Positions 1 to 12,133 of a DNA stretch of 64,000 nt are shown here, in pieces. Location: the NCBI GenBank assembly GCA_963930655.1, contig OZ005600.1, positions 12,651,501 to 12,715,500 on the forward strand, given 5' to 3'. The notes beneath the pieces were generated by a model. That model saw only the letters and a program-made list of their open reading frames with translations. It was not told where the DNA came from and did no database searches. The DNA is from Myrica gale (lineage: Eukaryota; Streptophyta; Magnoliopsida; Fagales; Myricaceae). The translations under genes and the position numbers were made by a program. Numbering within the stretch: the stretch's first letter is position 1; each line of letters begins with the position of its first letter.

Positions 1-429
1 GCTTTCTAAAGGCCACACCTCCCATTAAATATATAGAAAATAACCAACTCACCTACCAGTAGGGTCGAATTTCCGGAGCATATATATTTCATTTTATATT
101 GTTACTAAAATTTGTAGGAATTAATAATTTAGGAACACTCTTAACTCCCTTATTAAGAGATCGCCTTATACACATATAGATTGGAAAGCAGAGGTTTATG
201 GCTTATCCACCCTGTATAGTGATTCTTAAGAATATCAACAGAAATTAAGAACGCTAATCATATCACTAATTACTACCCAATGGGTTTTACAACAACATAA
301 TTAATTACAGACCCTTTCTTAACTTTCTTTTTTTTTGGGGGGGGGGGCACGTCTTAATTAGAGCACTTGTCTATCCTTATATGAAGAATTTGAATATATA
401 TAACGATTTGAAAATTGATAGCCTTGATA

Positions 430-634
430 CCACCGGGATAGTGGCTTAGTGGTGGTGTTGGGCATTAGTTAGGACTGAGGGGTGATGTCCGACGAAAGTT
501 CAAACTTTGTCAAGCCAATTCTGCTCCAGTGGTCTTTATGTCATGATGTGGAATCTCGAGTTTAAGTGGTGAGAGTTTCGGCTTGACTCGATGATGCATG
601 GTTCAGGCTTCACGAGTCTTTTTTATTTAGAAAA
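430..634 (+). repeat. SINE-like element, weak
   Basis: The stretch has a tRNA-like box A (GTGGCTTAGTGGTGG near 441) and, about 55 bases on, a degenerate box B (AAGTTCAAACTTT near 498). It ends in an A-rich tail that abuts the fold-back element at 644. I could not find a clean target duplication, so the limits are approximate. It resembles in plan the better-supported SINEs at 10046 and 40065. Positions 1-429 are AT-rich with a poly-T/poly-G tract near 328-348 and show no gene. Confidence 0.4.
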
Positions 635-643
635 AAATAATAA

Positions 644-1146
644 GGGGTAAACTCATAGTTCGCCCCTTATGTTCGGGCAAAAATCAAGTTAACTCCCTAT
701 TTTTCAATCCAACAATTTGAGACTCATAACTTTCACAATCTATCAAACTTAGCCCCCCGTCTAAATCAGGTGTTAAGTCAGACGGAAATTCATGCAAAAT
801 AACCGAAATGTCCCTCCAAAGCTAAAATTTAAAATAAAATAAAATATAAATTTAAGAAATAAATTAAAATAAATATATTATTGAAATAGAGTTTCAATAT
901 AGTTTTATTTAAAAAATATTAATTTTTGAAAAATATCATTTTTTATTTTTAATGAATTTTTTTTAGTAATTTTATTTTGGAGGGATATTTTGGTCATTTT
1001 TATGCTTTTCCGTCTGATTTAACGTCTAATTTAGACGGGGGTCGAAGATTGATAGATTTTCAAAGTTATGGGTATCAAATTGTTGGATTCAAAAATATGG
1101 GGCTAACTATGATTCAAAAATACGGGGCTAAATATGAGTTTACCCC
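644..1146. mobile_element. Fold-back MITE, long TIRs
   Basis: The left end (GGGGTAAACTCATAGTTCG) reappears as the reverse complement at the right end (ending ...GAGTTTACCCC), and the similarity extends about 190 bases inward, leaving an AT-rich core of about 120 bases. The flanks AAATAATAA (635-643) and AGATAATAA (1147-1155) match at 8 of 9 positions, a 9-bp target duplication typical of Mutator-like elements. There is no transposase, so it is non-autonomous. A related, truncated copy lies at about 24318-24650. Confidence 0.8.
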
Positions 1147-1378
1147 AGATAATAATTTACACATTTAGTTTGAAAACCTACTTATAAATTACTAATCAAG
1201 GTTGATACTCCAGAAAGTTCTCGCATTTAATAATTTCCTTGGTGGCCAAGATAAGAGAAACTCTAATAGATTGAAAAAATTTAGAAAGTCTCAACTTTCT
1301 GCAAATCTGCTTCTTGTCACAGAGGCAGGTTGTAAACCGACTTCTACATATTTCTGCGCTCACGCCTCACGCCCCACC

Positions 1379-3294
1379 ATGGAAGGCCACGGGGGAAAAC
1401 GACCAGATCAAGAAGTCCTTGGCCTGTTCCAGGTCCTTCACCTACAAGAGAACGAACGCCAGCTAGATGCAGAGTCGACCCAAACCGAGTCTCTGCGCGA
1501 TCTCCACGAAGTCGAAGAAATATTGGGCTACGAGTTTAAGAACAAGAGTCTGTTAGAGGAGGCTTTCACGCATTCGTCGTTTTCGGAGGACTGCTTTTCC
1601 TACGAGCGCTTGGAATACGTGGGTGACGCCGTGCTTAACCTACTTTTCACCAAGGAGCAGTACTTCCTGTATCCGGATTTGCAGCCGGGGCCGCTGACCC
1701 GCCTCCGGGCTGCCAATGTCGATACCGAGAAGCTCGCGCGTGCTGCCATCAAACACGGGTTGCATAGTTATCTCCGCCACAAGAAACCTCTCCTCCACGA
1801 ACAAGTAAGTCAGTAAAAAAGCTTTGAACTTCTAACGAATTCTTCGTGCTTCTTCTCTTTTTGAATTTGTTGAAAAGTTTATCGCCGATAAATCACACGT
1901 AAAACTCTGTCAATCTTCACAAATAATTACGCTATAACAATTGTTAGATATGGATTGAAATTGAATTAGAATCCATGAGTACTCAAGATTGAGTCAGTAA
2001 TTAGCTCATTAAGGTTCACTGCTCTAGAAATTATTAACAAGAACCATACTATTAGGACTGAATATGAACCCTTTTAAATGAGCTTTGCCTCAATTAATGG
2101 CACCTCAGTCATATCTGAACTCAAATCTTTATCTATTAATAAAAGTTATAAAAAAATAATCATATGCATTTATATATATACATCTAATTTACCAGTATAA
2201 TACCAATTTTTATATTTAACATCAATATCTCGGAATGGTTTTGGAGTTTGATGACAATAATCCTTAAGAGTCACAGACCATTAAAACGGTTGGCCAAAAT
2301 TTGTTTGAGATGGAAATTCTTATAAGCATCATAAGACCCGGTTAGTTTTGTTTGTTTAAGGAATTGGTAGGTTATTCCCCCTAAATGTTGAGTGCCAACC
2401 TGTACACACCCGTACCATGTACGACACGTACGTTTTGGCCCAAGCATCTCACAAACCTTGGTTAGTCAGACCTGTTATTTTAGAACGTTTGACCTGGATT
2501 TGTGCAGCCTTAGCTGACTTTGAATTTGTCCGAGTCTTGAAACCCTTGAAACAACTTGGAGATCAGGGAATATATATGACAGTCACACAGGAGGAGAAAG
2601 ATTTCGGTACTAATACTTTAATGTTCTATAAAAAAACTATATATTAATAGATTATTAATGTAATTCATTAATGTGTTGGGACACAACTTTAATTAGAACC
2701 CGTTGAGACTCAAGTTTTAAGACTGAAACTTTTGGGTCGAGGAGTCTAACGGTAAGAATATATATATTCGTCATGAATGCAGATTCACAAGTTTACACTA
2801 GGAATCTCAGAGTACCCTTTGCATTCCAATGGTCTAATAGACGCGCCAAAGGCCCTTGCCGACATTGTTGAATCCTCGGTAGGGGCGGTTTTCATTGACA
2901 GCAACTCCTCAATAGACACTGCGTGGGAGGTACGAACTATATAATTATATACCTTTTGACTCCCGGCATCCCCATTCCTCGAATGATCTTCTCCTTCATA
3001 TATTTGGAACAGGTGTTCAAGGGTTTGTTGGAGCCCATAATAAACCCCGCAACTATTGGGAGACATCCCGTGACGGAGCTCTACGAAGTCTGCCAGAAAA
3101 GAAACCTGAAACTGAAGTTCGTAGATTTGTGGAAGGAAACCACGGCGTTTGATGTCCTCATAGATGACCAGCATATGGGAAGAGGTGTCTATGGTCTTAA
3201 GAAGGACATCGCGCACAATAGAGCTGCCAAAAATGCCTTGGAGAACATCGGCAGACTACTTCTTGAGAAAGAGATCATCACCCCAAGATCATGA
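1379..3294 (+). CDS. RTL1: RNase III-like protein (RTL1 type)
   Basis: Coding exons are 1379-1804, 2783-2929 and 3013-3294 (phase 0 junctions, GT-AG), giving 284 residues. The start ATG lies in a CCACCATGG context; the open frame upstream is leader. Seen: an RNase III domain at about residues 43-190 with the signature ERLEYVGDAV (E76, D83) and the second acidic pair in ALADIVESSVGAVFID (D169, E172), followed by a double-stranded RNA-binding domain at about 207-280. Known of the family: small plant RNase III-like proteins with one RNase III and one dsRNA-binding domain cut double-stranded RNA; RTL1 of Arabidopsis suppresses siRNA production. All catalytic acids are present, so an active enzyme is expected. 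RTL1 rather than RTL2 is inferred from domain layout and from the UFD1 gene next door, as I recall in Arabidopsis (At4g15417/At4g15420). It probably acts as a dimer in nucleus or cytoplasm; no transit peptide is evident. Confidence 0.85.
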
Positions 3295-3983
3295 CTGCAG
3301 TGATTATAACGTGCAAAACTAGATCAAGATGATCTGGTCGTAAAGTGAATAACCTCACTTATATATTCTAACAATTAATATCTTTGTTGGTATATGAGAT
3401 CAATATCATATTGGAGATCCGTGCGAACTACTAAATTCATCGAATAGAGTTTCCGAATTACCAAAATTCATGCATTCGCAAATAAAATACTACTGTGTCA
3501 CGATTTTGACAGTCGTATTTTATTTGCGAGATGTAAAATAAATATTAGTGGGAGGGCTGCTTCTGTATGTCTTTGTTGTTTTGTTTTTTTTTTAATTTTT
3601 CAACTACTTTTTGGGGGATTTTACTTAATTTTTTTTGTTTTATTTTAATTGTTTACAATGATTTTCTTACATTTAGAAATATAGTATTTAGTAACTTGAT
3701 GATGCCAAAATTGAAGCCTTCAATAAATCATCAGATGCCTAAAGGCCCAGTTTCATATACGTACGATAAGGAATTTGTACAACATGGTAAATGAGATGTC
3801 CCAAATAATCGGGTTAATTGAAATTCAAATGATCATTAATTTATCTCAAGTGAATACAAAATTCAAAACTCCCATACAAACATTATAACTACTTAGTCAG
3901 ATAATACAAGACATGAACGAAATCCTATCGGGGTGAAGCGAAACCAATAGCCAGCAAGCAGCTAAGTGGAGGGGAGAAAAAAT

Positions 3984-4655
3984 AATGGCAGACGTAACCA
4001 AAAAGTTGTACTGTAAGGTCCGTATCCCTTATGGCTCCGGAATCTGACAAATGTAATCATTTAAGCTCGACAGCGTCCCACACGGAAAACATAGGAGCGA
4101 AACCGGATGTAGTAATAGCAAGGCTCCTCGCTCTGTTGTCACGACCTTACTTGAACAGGATCTGTTCTATAGGCTCGTACCTCTGTGTCCTTGATCACTA
4201 AGGAGACAGGAACTCAAGTCTGGTGGATGAATCATGACCGCGTGATCAGAGCGTGATTAACAGCCTGAAGGTCCTCGGATCTCCGAGGCAGTAGAGGATC
4301 GTTCTCAATCATTTACTGGTTGGGATGATCATGCGGTTGTCTGACAGACTTATAAAAAATCACTTTTCACATCTTTTCCACCCCTTTTTTCTTTTTCTTT
4401 TTTAATTTTATTTTCCCAAAATCTAAAGGCGAGGAGCTTAATCATACAATTCACCCAAAAATCAAAAGAAAATTTCTACTTGAATTTTTAAAATTTTAAT
4501 TTTTTAAGAATTTACAAACACTATCGGCAGACGTAACCAAGAAGTGATAGTATGGTCTTTATCCCGTATGGATTCAGAATCTGACAAATGTAATAATTTA
4601 AGCCCGATGGCATCCCACACGGAAAACACAGGAACAAAACAGCTGTAATGGCTAG
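3984..4655. repeat. Diverged direct repeat pair
   Basis: About 130 bases beginning GGCAGACGTAACCAA near 3986 recur at about 4527-4655, including shared segments such as AATCTGACAAATGTAAT and CCCACACGGAAAAC. The copies are about 540 bases apart in the same orientation and have diverged. I do not recognise the source; an old retroelement remnant is one possibility. The rest of 3295-5058 is AT-rich with no coding signal. Confidence 0.5.
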
Positions 4656-4662
4656 GATCTGC

Positions 4663-4837
4663 GTGTTTGTGTCCTAAAATTTTAGGAATTGGGTTCAGTG
4701 AAAAAATGAAGAGAGAGGTAATTTTTTATAATTTTTTGTAGTGAATAGTAGTGATTTGATGGGGGAGAGAGAGATTATATTGTAATTTTTTATTGTGTTA
4801 AAATTTTAGAGTGCGTAAAATTTTAGGACGCAAACAC
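4663..4837. mobile_element. Small MITE, GTGTTTG family
   Basis: The ends are inverted repeats: GTGTTTGTGTCCTAAAATTT at the left and its near reverse complement AAAATTTTAGGACGCAAACAC at the right. The inside holds AGAGAGAG and AT-rich sequence. The same type of end (CAAACAC with AAAATTTTAAC or AAAATTTTGGC) recurs at 20435-20628 and around 16050-16080, so this is a repeat family of this genome. No coding capacity. Confidence 0.6.
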
Positions 4838-5058
4838 AGTCTCTGAGGCTGTTCGGTGTGGGTGTATTCTGATAATTTTTTGTGTTTTAAAAATTTGTAA
4901 GTGATGTTAACTTTATTGGTATGTAGTGTTAAGAATGATGTTTGGTTGTAGAATATTTTGTATTCTGAGAATTCAAAAAAATCTTGAGGATTTTTGTATA
5001 CCGAACAACCTCTCTGTTAACCTTCTTCTTCTTCTCTCTTTTTGTTTTATTTTTTTAG

Positions 5059-5290
5059 GGATAAATACAAAATTAGTCTCTGTAATATATACGCAAAAAT
5101 CGATTTAGTCTCTGTAATATGAAAAACATCGATTTAGTCCCTGTGATTTCAGAAAGTGATAAAATCAGTTCCTAATGGAGGACTAATAAGAAACGAAAAT
5201 AGAATCACAGGGACTAAATCGATGTTTTTCATATCATAGGGACTAAAATGATTTTTACGTATAGCACAAGGACTGATTTTGTATTTATCT
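5059..5290. mobile_element. Fold-back MITE hairpin
   Basis: The left half (ATAAATACAAAATTAGTCTC...) and the reverse complement of the right half (ATAAATACAAAATCAGTCCT...) pair over about 100 bases with only a short loop around 5165-5195, so the single strand could fold into one long hairpin. Repeated GGGACTAAATCGATG phrases mark a fold-back family. It lies about 600 bases upstream of the UFD1-domain gene. The rest of 5291-5897 is promoter and leader with a GAA-rich tract near 5635-5660. Confidence 0.7.
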
Positions 5291-5897
5291 CTTTTTTTTA
5301 ACAACTAATTTTATATATTAAAAAAATTGACAAACAAAAATTACAAGCTAAAAAAAGAAAACATCTGATCATCTTAACAGGCCTTGTCTCTTTACTAAAG
5401 TAAGAAAAAAAATATTGAAGGTGACAAATATATATAAGCTAGTTTTTAATAAATAAATAAAAAGGCATAGCAAAGCTTTGGCATGCCCAATAGCACCTAA
5501 AATAGTTTTACAAAAACTGATACAGAAAAAAAAAATCTCGATAAGAGAATCAAGAATAAAAAAAATGTACCAAATTTTATTTTATTTCAAATACATGTGT
5601 TGTGGATCTAGAACCGATTGAGAACCAAAGATCAAGAAGAAGAAGAAGAAGAAAAAAAAAGAACCAAAGGGCTTCTATTTGGGCCTCAGAAACTGACCCA
5701 ACAATAACAGTGCACAAATCGGTTCCTTTTTACCCTTGACCAACCCAAAATTGTATTACCCCAAAACAAACCAAAGCCGAAACCAACACAACTGCCCTCA
5801 CCAGGCCAGGCCACTTCAAAATAAGGAGAGAGAGAACTTGCGATTTACTCGTTTCTTCCTGCGAGAGTCGAGAGAGGAGTTTCTGAGACAGAGAGCT

Positions 5898-8609
5898 ATG
5901 GATTTTGAGCTGAGGAGGGCGAGGGAGAAGCTGGAGAAGGAGCAGAAGGAGAGAAAGGATAAGGCAAGGGCAAAATTGGAAAGAGAAAGGAAGGCTAATG
6001 CGGAAGCGAAGAAGCAAAGGGAAGCCATTGAAGCTGCTCAGAGATCCAGACTCCTAGATGCAGCCGAGGCCCAACTCAAGGTTTCTCCTCCTCACCTACA
6101 ATCTAATCTAATGATTCTGGACCCCGTTTTGTTATTTTTTTTGTCGTTCGTTGGATTCTTTTTTCATGTTATTTGCTTGATTACATGAATCTGAAGGTTC
6201 CTCCCTTCTGCGTTTTGTTAAGAGCTATGTTCCTTCTGTTTTTGGGAAAGCGTGGTCCTAGAGAAAAATTGCGTCGTTTTTTATGTACTTGAATTTGGAT
6301 ACTCATTGATGTTGATGATATTGTTCTATTGGCTTTAGGTAGGAAGACTTCCCGATGTCTATTTAGTTAATAATTAATTTTGGATTAGGACCGTTTTGCT
6401 TTACATTGAAAGTTTCCCTTTTTTTTTAAGGAGAAGTTTTCCCGATTAGACTTATTGTTGAAACAAAGGAAGGATTGGGAGATCCAAGATATTAGAAATG
6501 AATTAATTGTCGTATATTCCTGTATATATATTACTACGATATGCTGTATAGCGGTCAAAATTACTGTAACGCTGAAACTGAATATTTGCTTCTAATGTAA
6601 GTTATACTTCTATCTTTATGTTATAAGTGCTTAGCCAGATTTTTAGTTTTTGGATGTTTCTGGTGTGGGCGGTATGCTTATCGTCAAAACAAGCTTGTCT
6701 GATCTTCTTATGTTGTTGAGACAACGATCCCCTCATTTGCATATGCTTCTCTTTTATAGTTTTTGATCCTGTTACAGGCAAAACAAATTCAATTTTCTTC
6801 ATGATAATTAGCAGATAGTTTTTTAAAGGCCTTTTCAATTTGGATATTGGTCTTGTCCTTCTAGATATATTGGAGCGTACAATGCCTCTGTTACATATGA
6901 TATACAGAGCTGGGCATGACATTTTAGTATATGTTTTTCAGGCTGATCAACAAATGGAAGAAAGTGTACTCACTGGGAGAGGAATCATGTTTTACCGTTT
7001 ATTGGAAGCTGTACCATATCAAGGAATTGGAGATAAGATCAAACTGCCTCCATCCTGCTTCACTGAATTGTCTGATCAAGGTGCTTTAGATAAGGGGCCC
7101 ATGTACTTCCAATTGTCCGTAGTTCATCAGGAGGGTTCTTCAGACATGGCGAGGACGGATGTGGATAATCGGCGGACCACCCACTCAGGCGTTTTGGAGT
7201 TCACTGCAGATGAAGGTTCTGTTGCGCTCCCTCCTCATGTATGGCATAATTTATTTCCTGAGGGAACTATAAAAACTCTGCTGATTGAGGTCTGTTATGT
7301 CTGGCTACCAAAAGGAACCTATGCAAAACTTCAACCTGAGGGGATAGGCTTTTTAGATTTGCCAAATCACAAGGCTATCCTTGAAACAAGCCTTCGCCAG
7401 CATGCAACCCTTTCTCAAAGTGACATATTGACTGTTAATTATGGGCAGCTAGCATATAAGCTACAGGTCCTTGAGTTAAAACCTTCATCAAGTGTGTCTG
7501 TTCTAGAAACAGATATTGAAGTGGATATAGTTGGTCCTGATTCAGCTTCTGAGAGGACAGACCAGCATGCCCTTAGTCCACTCGTGCTTGGAAAGTTGGA
7601 AGCAGGATTGGTTGAAGAAGGCAATTATATATACTACAAGTTCTCAATTGACAATGATACATGGGGGAGGATTGCTTCGGGAGATGCTAGAGTTGAGGTA
7701 AAGGTAGAAGCAGAGACTGATGGTGGAGATACTGATCTTTACATATCCAGGCATCCTCTCATTTTCCCAACTCGGCATCAACACGAATGGTCTTCCCATG
7801 ATATTGGTTCCAAGGCTCTGATCCTTAGCTCTAGAGATAAGAACTTGGGGGCTGCTACTTACAGCGTAGGTGTATATGGATTCAAAGGAAGAAGCAAGTA
7901 CCAAATTTCTGTGAGTATTGAGGATGACTTCAAGCGGAAGTTGGGTCAGCAAGCTGCATCTTCCTCATCAGCTATGGAGATTGATACTGTTAAGTGTCGG
8001 AATTGCAAGCATTATATACCCAGTCGGACTATTGCGCTGCACGAAGCCTATTGTAGCAGACACAATATTGTTTGTCAGCATGCTGGTTGTGGAATTGTTC
8101 TTAGGGTTGAGGAGGTCAAGAACCATGTGCACTGCGACAAATGTGGGCAGGCTTTTCAGCATGGAGAGATGGAGAAGCATATGAAAGTGTTTCATGAGCC
8201 TCTACACTGCCCATGTGGAGTAGTCCTTGAGAAAGAACAGATGGTAAGCAATCCCGTCCCATGTAATGGATTTCTGAATCCTTCATATGGATCTCGTTTC
8301 CTTGACAATTTACTTGCATCTTGTTTTAGTGAAAATGACACTTTGCAAAGTTATAATAATCTTCCTCAATGTTTTTGGCAGGTACAACACCATGCTTCAG
8401 TCTGTCCTCTACGCCTAATCGCATGTTGTTTTTGTGGAGACATGGTTCAAGCTGGAAATTCTCCTGTGGATGCCCGGGACAGATTACGAGGGTTAACTGA
8501 GCATGAGAGTATTTGTGGGTCGAGAACTGCCCCTTGTGATTCATGCGGACGAGCAGTCATGTTGAAGGACATGGACATCCACCAGATTGCTGTGCATCAA
8601 AAGAGCTGA
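5898..8609 (+). CDS. UFD1-domain zinc-finger protein
   Basis: Coding exons are 5898-6080, 6942-8243 and 8382-8609, giving about 570 residues. Seen: a highly charged N-terminal helix (residues 1-61, rich in K/E/R, coiled-coil-like); a UFD1-type double-psi beta-barrel domain (about 65-270) with DKIKLPPSCF, LEFTADEGSVALPPHVW and TVNYGQLAYKLQVLELKP; a middle region; then a C-terminal Cys/His array (about 408-570) of TRAF/XAF1-like zinc fingers such as CRNCKHYIP, CDKCGQAFQHGEMEKH and CDSCGRAV. Known: UFD1 proteins work with CDC48/p97 and NPL4 on ubiquitylated substrates; plants have this longer form with zinc fingers (Arabidopsis At4g15420, listed as PRLI-interacting factor K, from memory). A ubiquitin-dependent role is inferred. 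Oddity: the last intron (8244-8381) is 138 bases with no in-frame stop, so its retention would add 46 residues inside the zinc-finger region. Confidence 0.9.
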
Positions 8610-10045
8610 AAGCCTAGTGTGACATCCCCCGTTTCCATGCATGTAAATTGGGCTGATATGTATGTTCTGTTGTCTTAAACCGAGGACTAGCAGTGTCGCT
8701 GTGGATAATCAATGCATGAACGCTCGGAGCTCTGTCCTAAGATCACTGAAAGGAAGGGAAATCTGCGCATATTGAACAGATTGTAATAACTTTTATGAGT
8801 GGTCAAAACGCTGCAGTTCACTCGTGCATCTGAATAAGGCACTATAGTCCTAAGAAGGAAACCAAAAAAAAGGCAATACAGCAAAATAGAAATGGCTGAT
8901 GAATACTATAAGAACAAATTCCAATATCGATTCTGTAACGCTCTCAGTTGTTCCTTCCCTATTATATATATGTTTCTGAAATGTATACCAATCTGCTTTT
9001 TTCATGTTCTGCATTTACATAATTGAGACCTTTCTCCTCGGAACATACTTGGCACATGCAGGTGTTGCATGTGGCCTGTGTCCGGTTTACTTAGCAAATA
9101 CACGATATGGCAAATATTGGTCACCAACTTCCACTCTTATGGGATAGGATCCTACACGGGGAAAATGTTTTCTTGAAATTGTGGAGACCACACTACACAA
9201 AAAACTGAAGGTGCAAAGAAATTTGCAAAGAGGATGCGCCAGGAAAAGATTTTGTAGAGAGCTTGAACGTTTGGAAGTAATTGCCTTTCGTCCTAATGAT
9301 TTGGATGAAAAAGAGACGTCTCACTGTTTGATTTGTTTTTTTGGCTAATCAGCGGCTGGAAACGAAGGCTATCTTTGATTTTAATTTTCAATGGACTATG
9401 TAAAATCATTGAGATCGGATTAAAATCCTCTTTAATTTGCTGTTGCCTTTAGAAGAATATATTTTGATATTATGATAGGTAACAGAAGCTCATGACCTTA
9501 GGATTTAATAATGATAAACTTAATTTATGTGCCAGCTTTTTCATTCATTTGAAAAGCATTAAATATAATTAATTAATAATATTAAAAGTCTCCTATCAAA
9601 TTAGGAAAATAAAATTAAGTTTGTATTTACAATTATACGAATTAGGATCCTGTGCAATTTCTTACCCTAATTGCATGATGCAATTTGAAGAAAGGTGGCA
9701 CAATAAGTGAACCTCTATAAAATTTTGGACAATATAAACCTTATAACGGAGTCTATTCTCTCCAAATTGCAGAATGCAATTCAGGTAAAAAAATTAAAAA
9801 GGATCTTGATCTCATTTATATCACAATAATTCGCATGTTTTGATGTGTTTAGATTTAGATTTTTGAACCATTTTCATTGTTTCTATCTAAAATATTTTTG
9901 ATAAACATCGTATTGACTTTGATAATTTCGAACATAATACTTATCACTTGAAAAAAACATCACAACATAGAATTAAGTTAAACTTTTAGTTTTGGTACTC
10001 TTAATTTCTTCGGCCATATGCTTGATAAGTATTATTTTGATTAAA
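8610..10045. other. Intergenic spacer
   Basis: The first few hundred bases are the likely 3' UTR of the UFD1-domain gene. The remainder to 10045 is AT-rich without a convincing frame, RNA gene or inverted repeat that I can see. It ends at the target duplication of the SINE that follows. Confidence 0.6.
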
Positions 10046-10240
10046 CCCCCAAGGGTTTGGTGTGGTGGTAAGGCTTCGGCTTGGGTTCTAACATGTCCCA
10101 AGTTCGAGCCCCAACATCCCCATTATCGCCCTTGACTTATCTGTTCCTTGGGTTGTGGGGTCGGTCCAGTGGGCCGGGGTTTGTACTTCAGGATTGGGCC
10201 AAAAAGGTCCGACTTTGGGGAATTTCCTCGTCATAAAAAA
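10046..10240 (+). mobile_element. tRNA-derived SINE with target duplication
   Basis: Seen: a polymerase III box A (GGTGTGGTGGTAAGG near 10058), a box B (AGTTCGAGCC near 10101), a GC-rich body and a short A tail. The element is bracketed by a perfect 19-bp direct repeat, AAGTATTATTTTGATTAAA, at 10027-10045 and 10241-10259. This is the standard structure of a plant SINE mobilised by a LINE. It sits about 330 bases upstream of the TATA box of the OSCA-like gene. The perfect target duplication points to a fairly young insertion. Confidence 0.88.
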
Positions 10241-10567
10241 AAGTATTATTTTGATTAAAATCGGACTTATTTTGGTAGTCTGGTCTCTGCTCTACGGGAA
10301 GTCAAAGCAGGACGACATTCCCACACTCCTTAAAAATAGTAGCCGTTAGGGAGACACGCCCGTCGCCTTCACAGCGTCACATGACGACCATTAAAGTCCA
10401 GGTGGTCCAATTGGTTTACGTTACTTTTACCCGAAACTGCCAACTCCATTATCCGATTCATTAAAAACAATCAAAACCGAAACCTGAAGCGACAGTTAGT
10501 AGCATCACCGGTGCCACCTCGGTTCCGACTCACCGTCATCGTCTCCCCCCCATCTTCCGCATTTATT

Positions 10568-10575
10568 TATATAAA
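10568..10575 (+). promoter_or_regulatory. TATA box of OSCA-like gene
   Basis: TATATAAA lies in an otherwise CT/AC-rich stretch and is followed by a GC-richer leader from about 10600. The coding ATG is 1.56 kb downstream because of a leader intron. Confidence 0.5.
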
Positions 10576-11042
10576 CACACTCTTTTCTCTGCTTTTTTCG
10601 TAAAAAGCAAAGGCAAAAGCGCATACCACCTGCACCGGACAACGACAACCGCAGAGGAAATGCTCTTCCTCCCTACGGAACCCAGAGTTCTACTCTGAGA
10701 GAAACACTTCTTGCTGCTCTAATCGGAACCGAAGAAAACTATGCGTTTCGATCCCGTTGTTCGAGGACTCTTGAGCTTTCTGAGTACATTCTTCTTCTGA
10801 TCCCTTGATCTTCTTCACTCGTTACTATTCAAAAGCAGTACCACTACTTCTAACTAGACTCCATAGCGTGCCTTTCGGCTCTACTCTCCGAGGGCTCTCT
10901 GAGCTCTTTGAGTCCGTTGCGCTTCTGATATCTTGTTCTTCCTTCGCACGCATTCGTTTCCATTGCACTCCAAAACGCTGCGTTAGTTCCTTTGGTTTCC
11001 GAGGTTCTTTGTTTGTGGCCGGAGTTCGTAGAGACAGAGAGG

Positions 11043-12100
11043 GTAAGCGCGTGAACTAGCTTGCGCTTTTTGTTTGTATGGTTGCCAAGAAAGTGGTGTT
11101 AAAAGAGCAATAAATGAATAGGCTGGATCCATTGGCTGTTTGGTTATTGATAAAATGGACGGAACGGAAAATAGGAGAAGATGAGACTCTGTACCTTTTT
11201 GTTTTCTTTTCTTTACATTTCGGAAAGCAAATAAAAACGTTCGAACTCTGATGACTGTCTGGTGACAGTGAATTCTTGGGGTTTTGTTCTGTCTGTTTGG
11301 TTGCTAGGATAATGATTTTTGTAAAAACTTGTATTGTATGCAATGGTTTTCGTATTTATCTATCTATCTTCACAGGATAAGTTCTTTTGTCCTTGTTTCT
11401 AAAACGCCAGAATTGCAAGGTTGAATCCAATGGCTCTTTGTTTCTGAGTACTTATCTTAGGATTCCACTGTTGTTTGGATGCTGAGAAAATCAGGGTAAC
11501 TACAAGAAAATACAAACATCAATTCGTTTTTCTTCAAAAATATTGTCTTGGTTCAACTCTCAAAAATAAATACCTTTGAATTCTTCGTGATTTATCAACT
11601 TATTGCTAAGAAAAAAAAGTAATTATTTATGAACTTGTCAAATTCCAGCGTTTAATTTTTTTGCTGGAAGATGAAGCAAATTGCAGTGCCAAGATTTGTG
11701 GTTGTAATTTAAGTGGAATATTTGTTTACGGTTCCAATCATGTGTTTAGTTTCCGTTACTTTTTTCTTTTGGAAATAAATGTTCGTTGTAATGTTTGCCC
11801 GTCAAGGATTTGACCACTCATAGAACACAACCCAGTTTTATCATGATGTCTTCTCCTTTCTTTATTTTTAATTTAAAATTTCTCTATCTTGATCTGAATA
11901 CCCGATATGTTTGATCAAGATAAAGCACTGAAAGTGAAAATTAGCTTTCGTTCAGAACATATTTTTGGGCTGAAATCAGGAATTACTGTTAATTTTTAGC
12001 TCCTTCATGAAGATCCAGCACTCTTCTTTAGTAAAAAGAGCTTGTTCTTCACGTGTATGACCTTGTAATCCATACATTACTTACTTTTTTTGTTTTTCAG
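11043..12100 (+). other. Intron in 5' leader of OSCA-like gene
   Basis: A donor (GAGAGG then GTAAGC at 11043) and a strong acceptor (TTTTTTGTTTTTCAG ending 12100) frame a 1058-base T-rich stretch. It lies between the leader that follows the TATA box and the short segment that carries the start ATG at 12134. Leader introns of about 1 kb often raise expression in plants; that role is inferred here. RNA reads would confirm it. Confidence 0.55.
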
Positions 12101-12133
12101 GTAATCATTGGGTTTTCTTTAATTTGAGCTTAT

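Noticed and set aside
5730-6028. Minus-strand open frames opposite the first exon of the UFD1 gene
   Set aside because: They mirror the lysine/glutamate-rich coiled-coil exon and encode Leu/Ser-rich nonsense; the plus-strand exon has family similarity and correct splice sites.
10046-10240. tRNA gene suggested by box A and box B
   Set aside because: No cloverleaf stems; A tail and target duplication identify a SINE.
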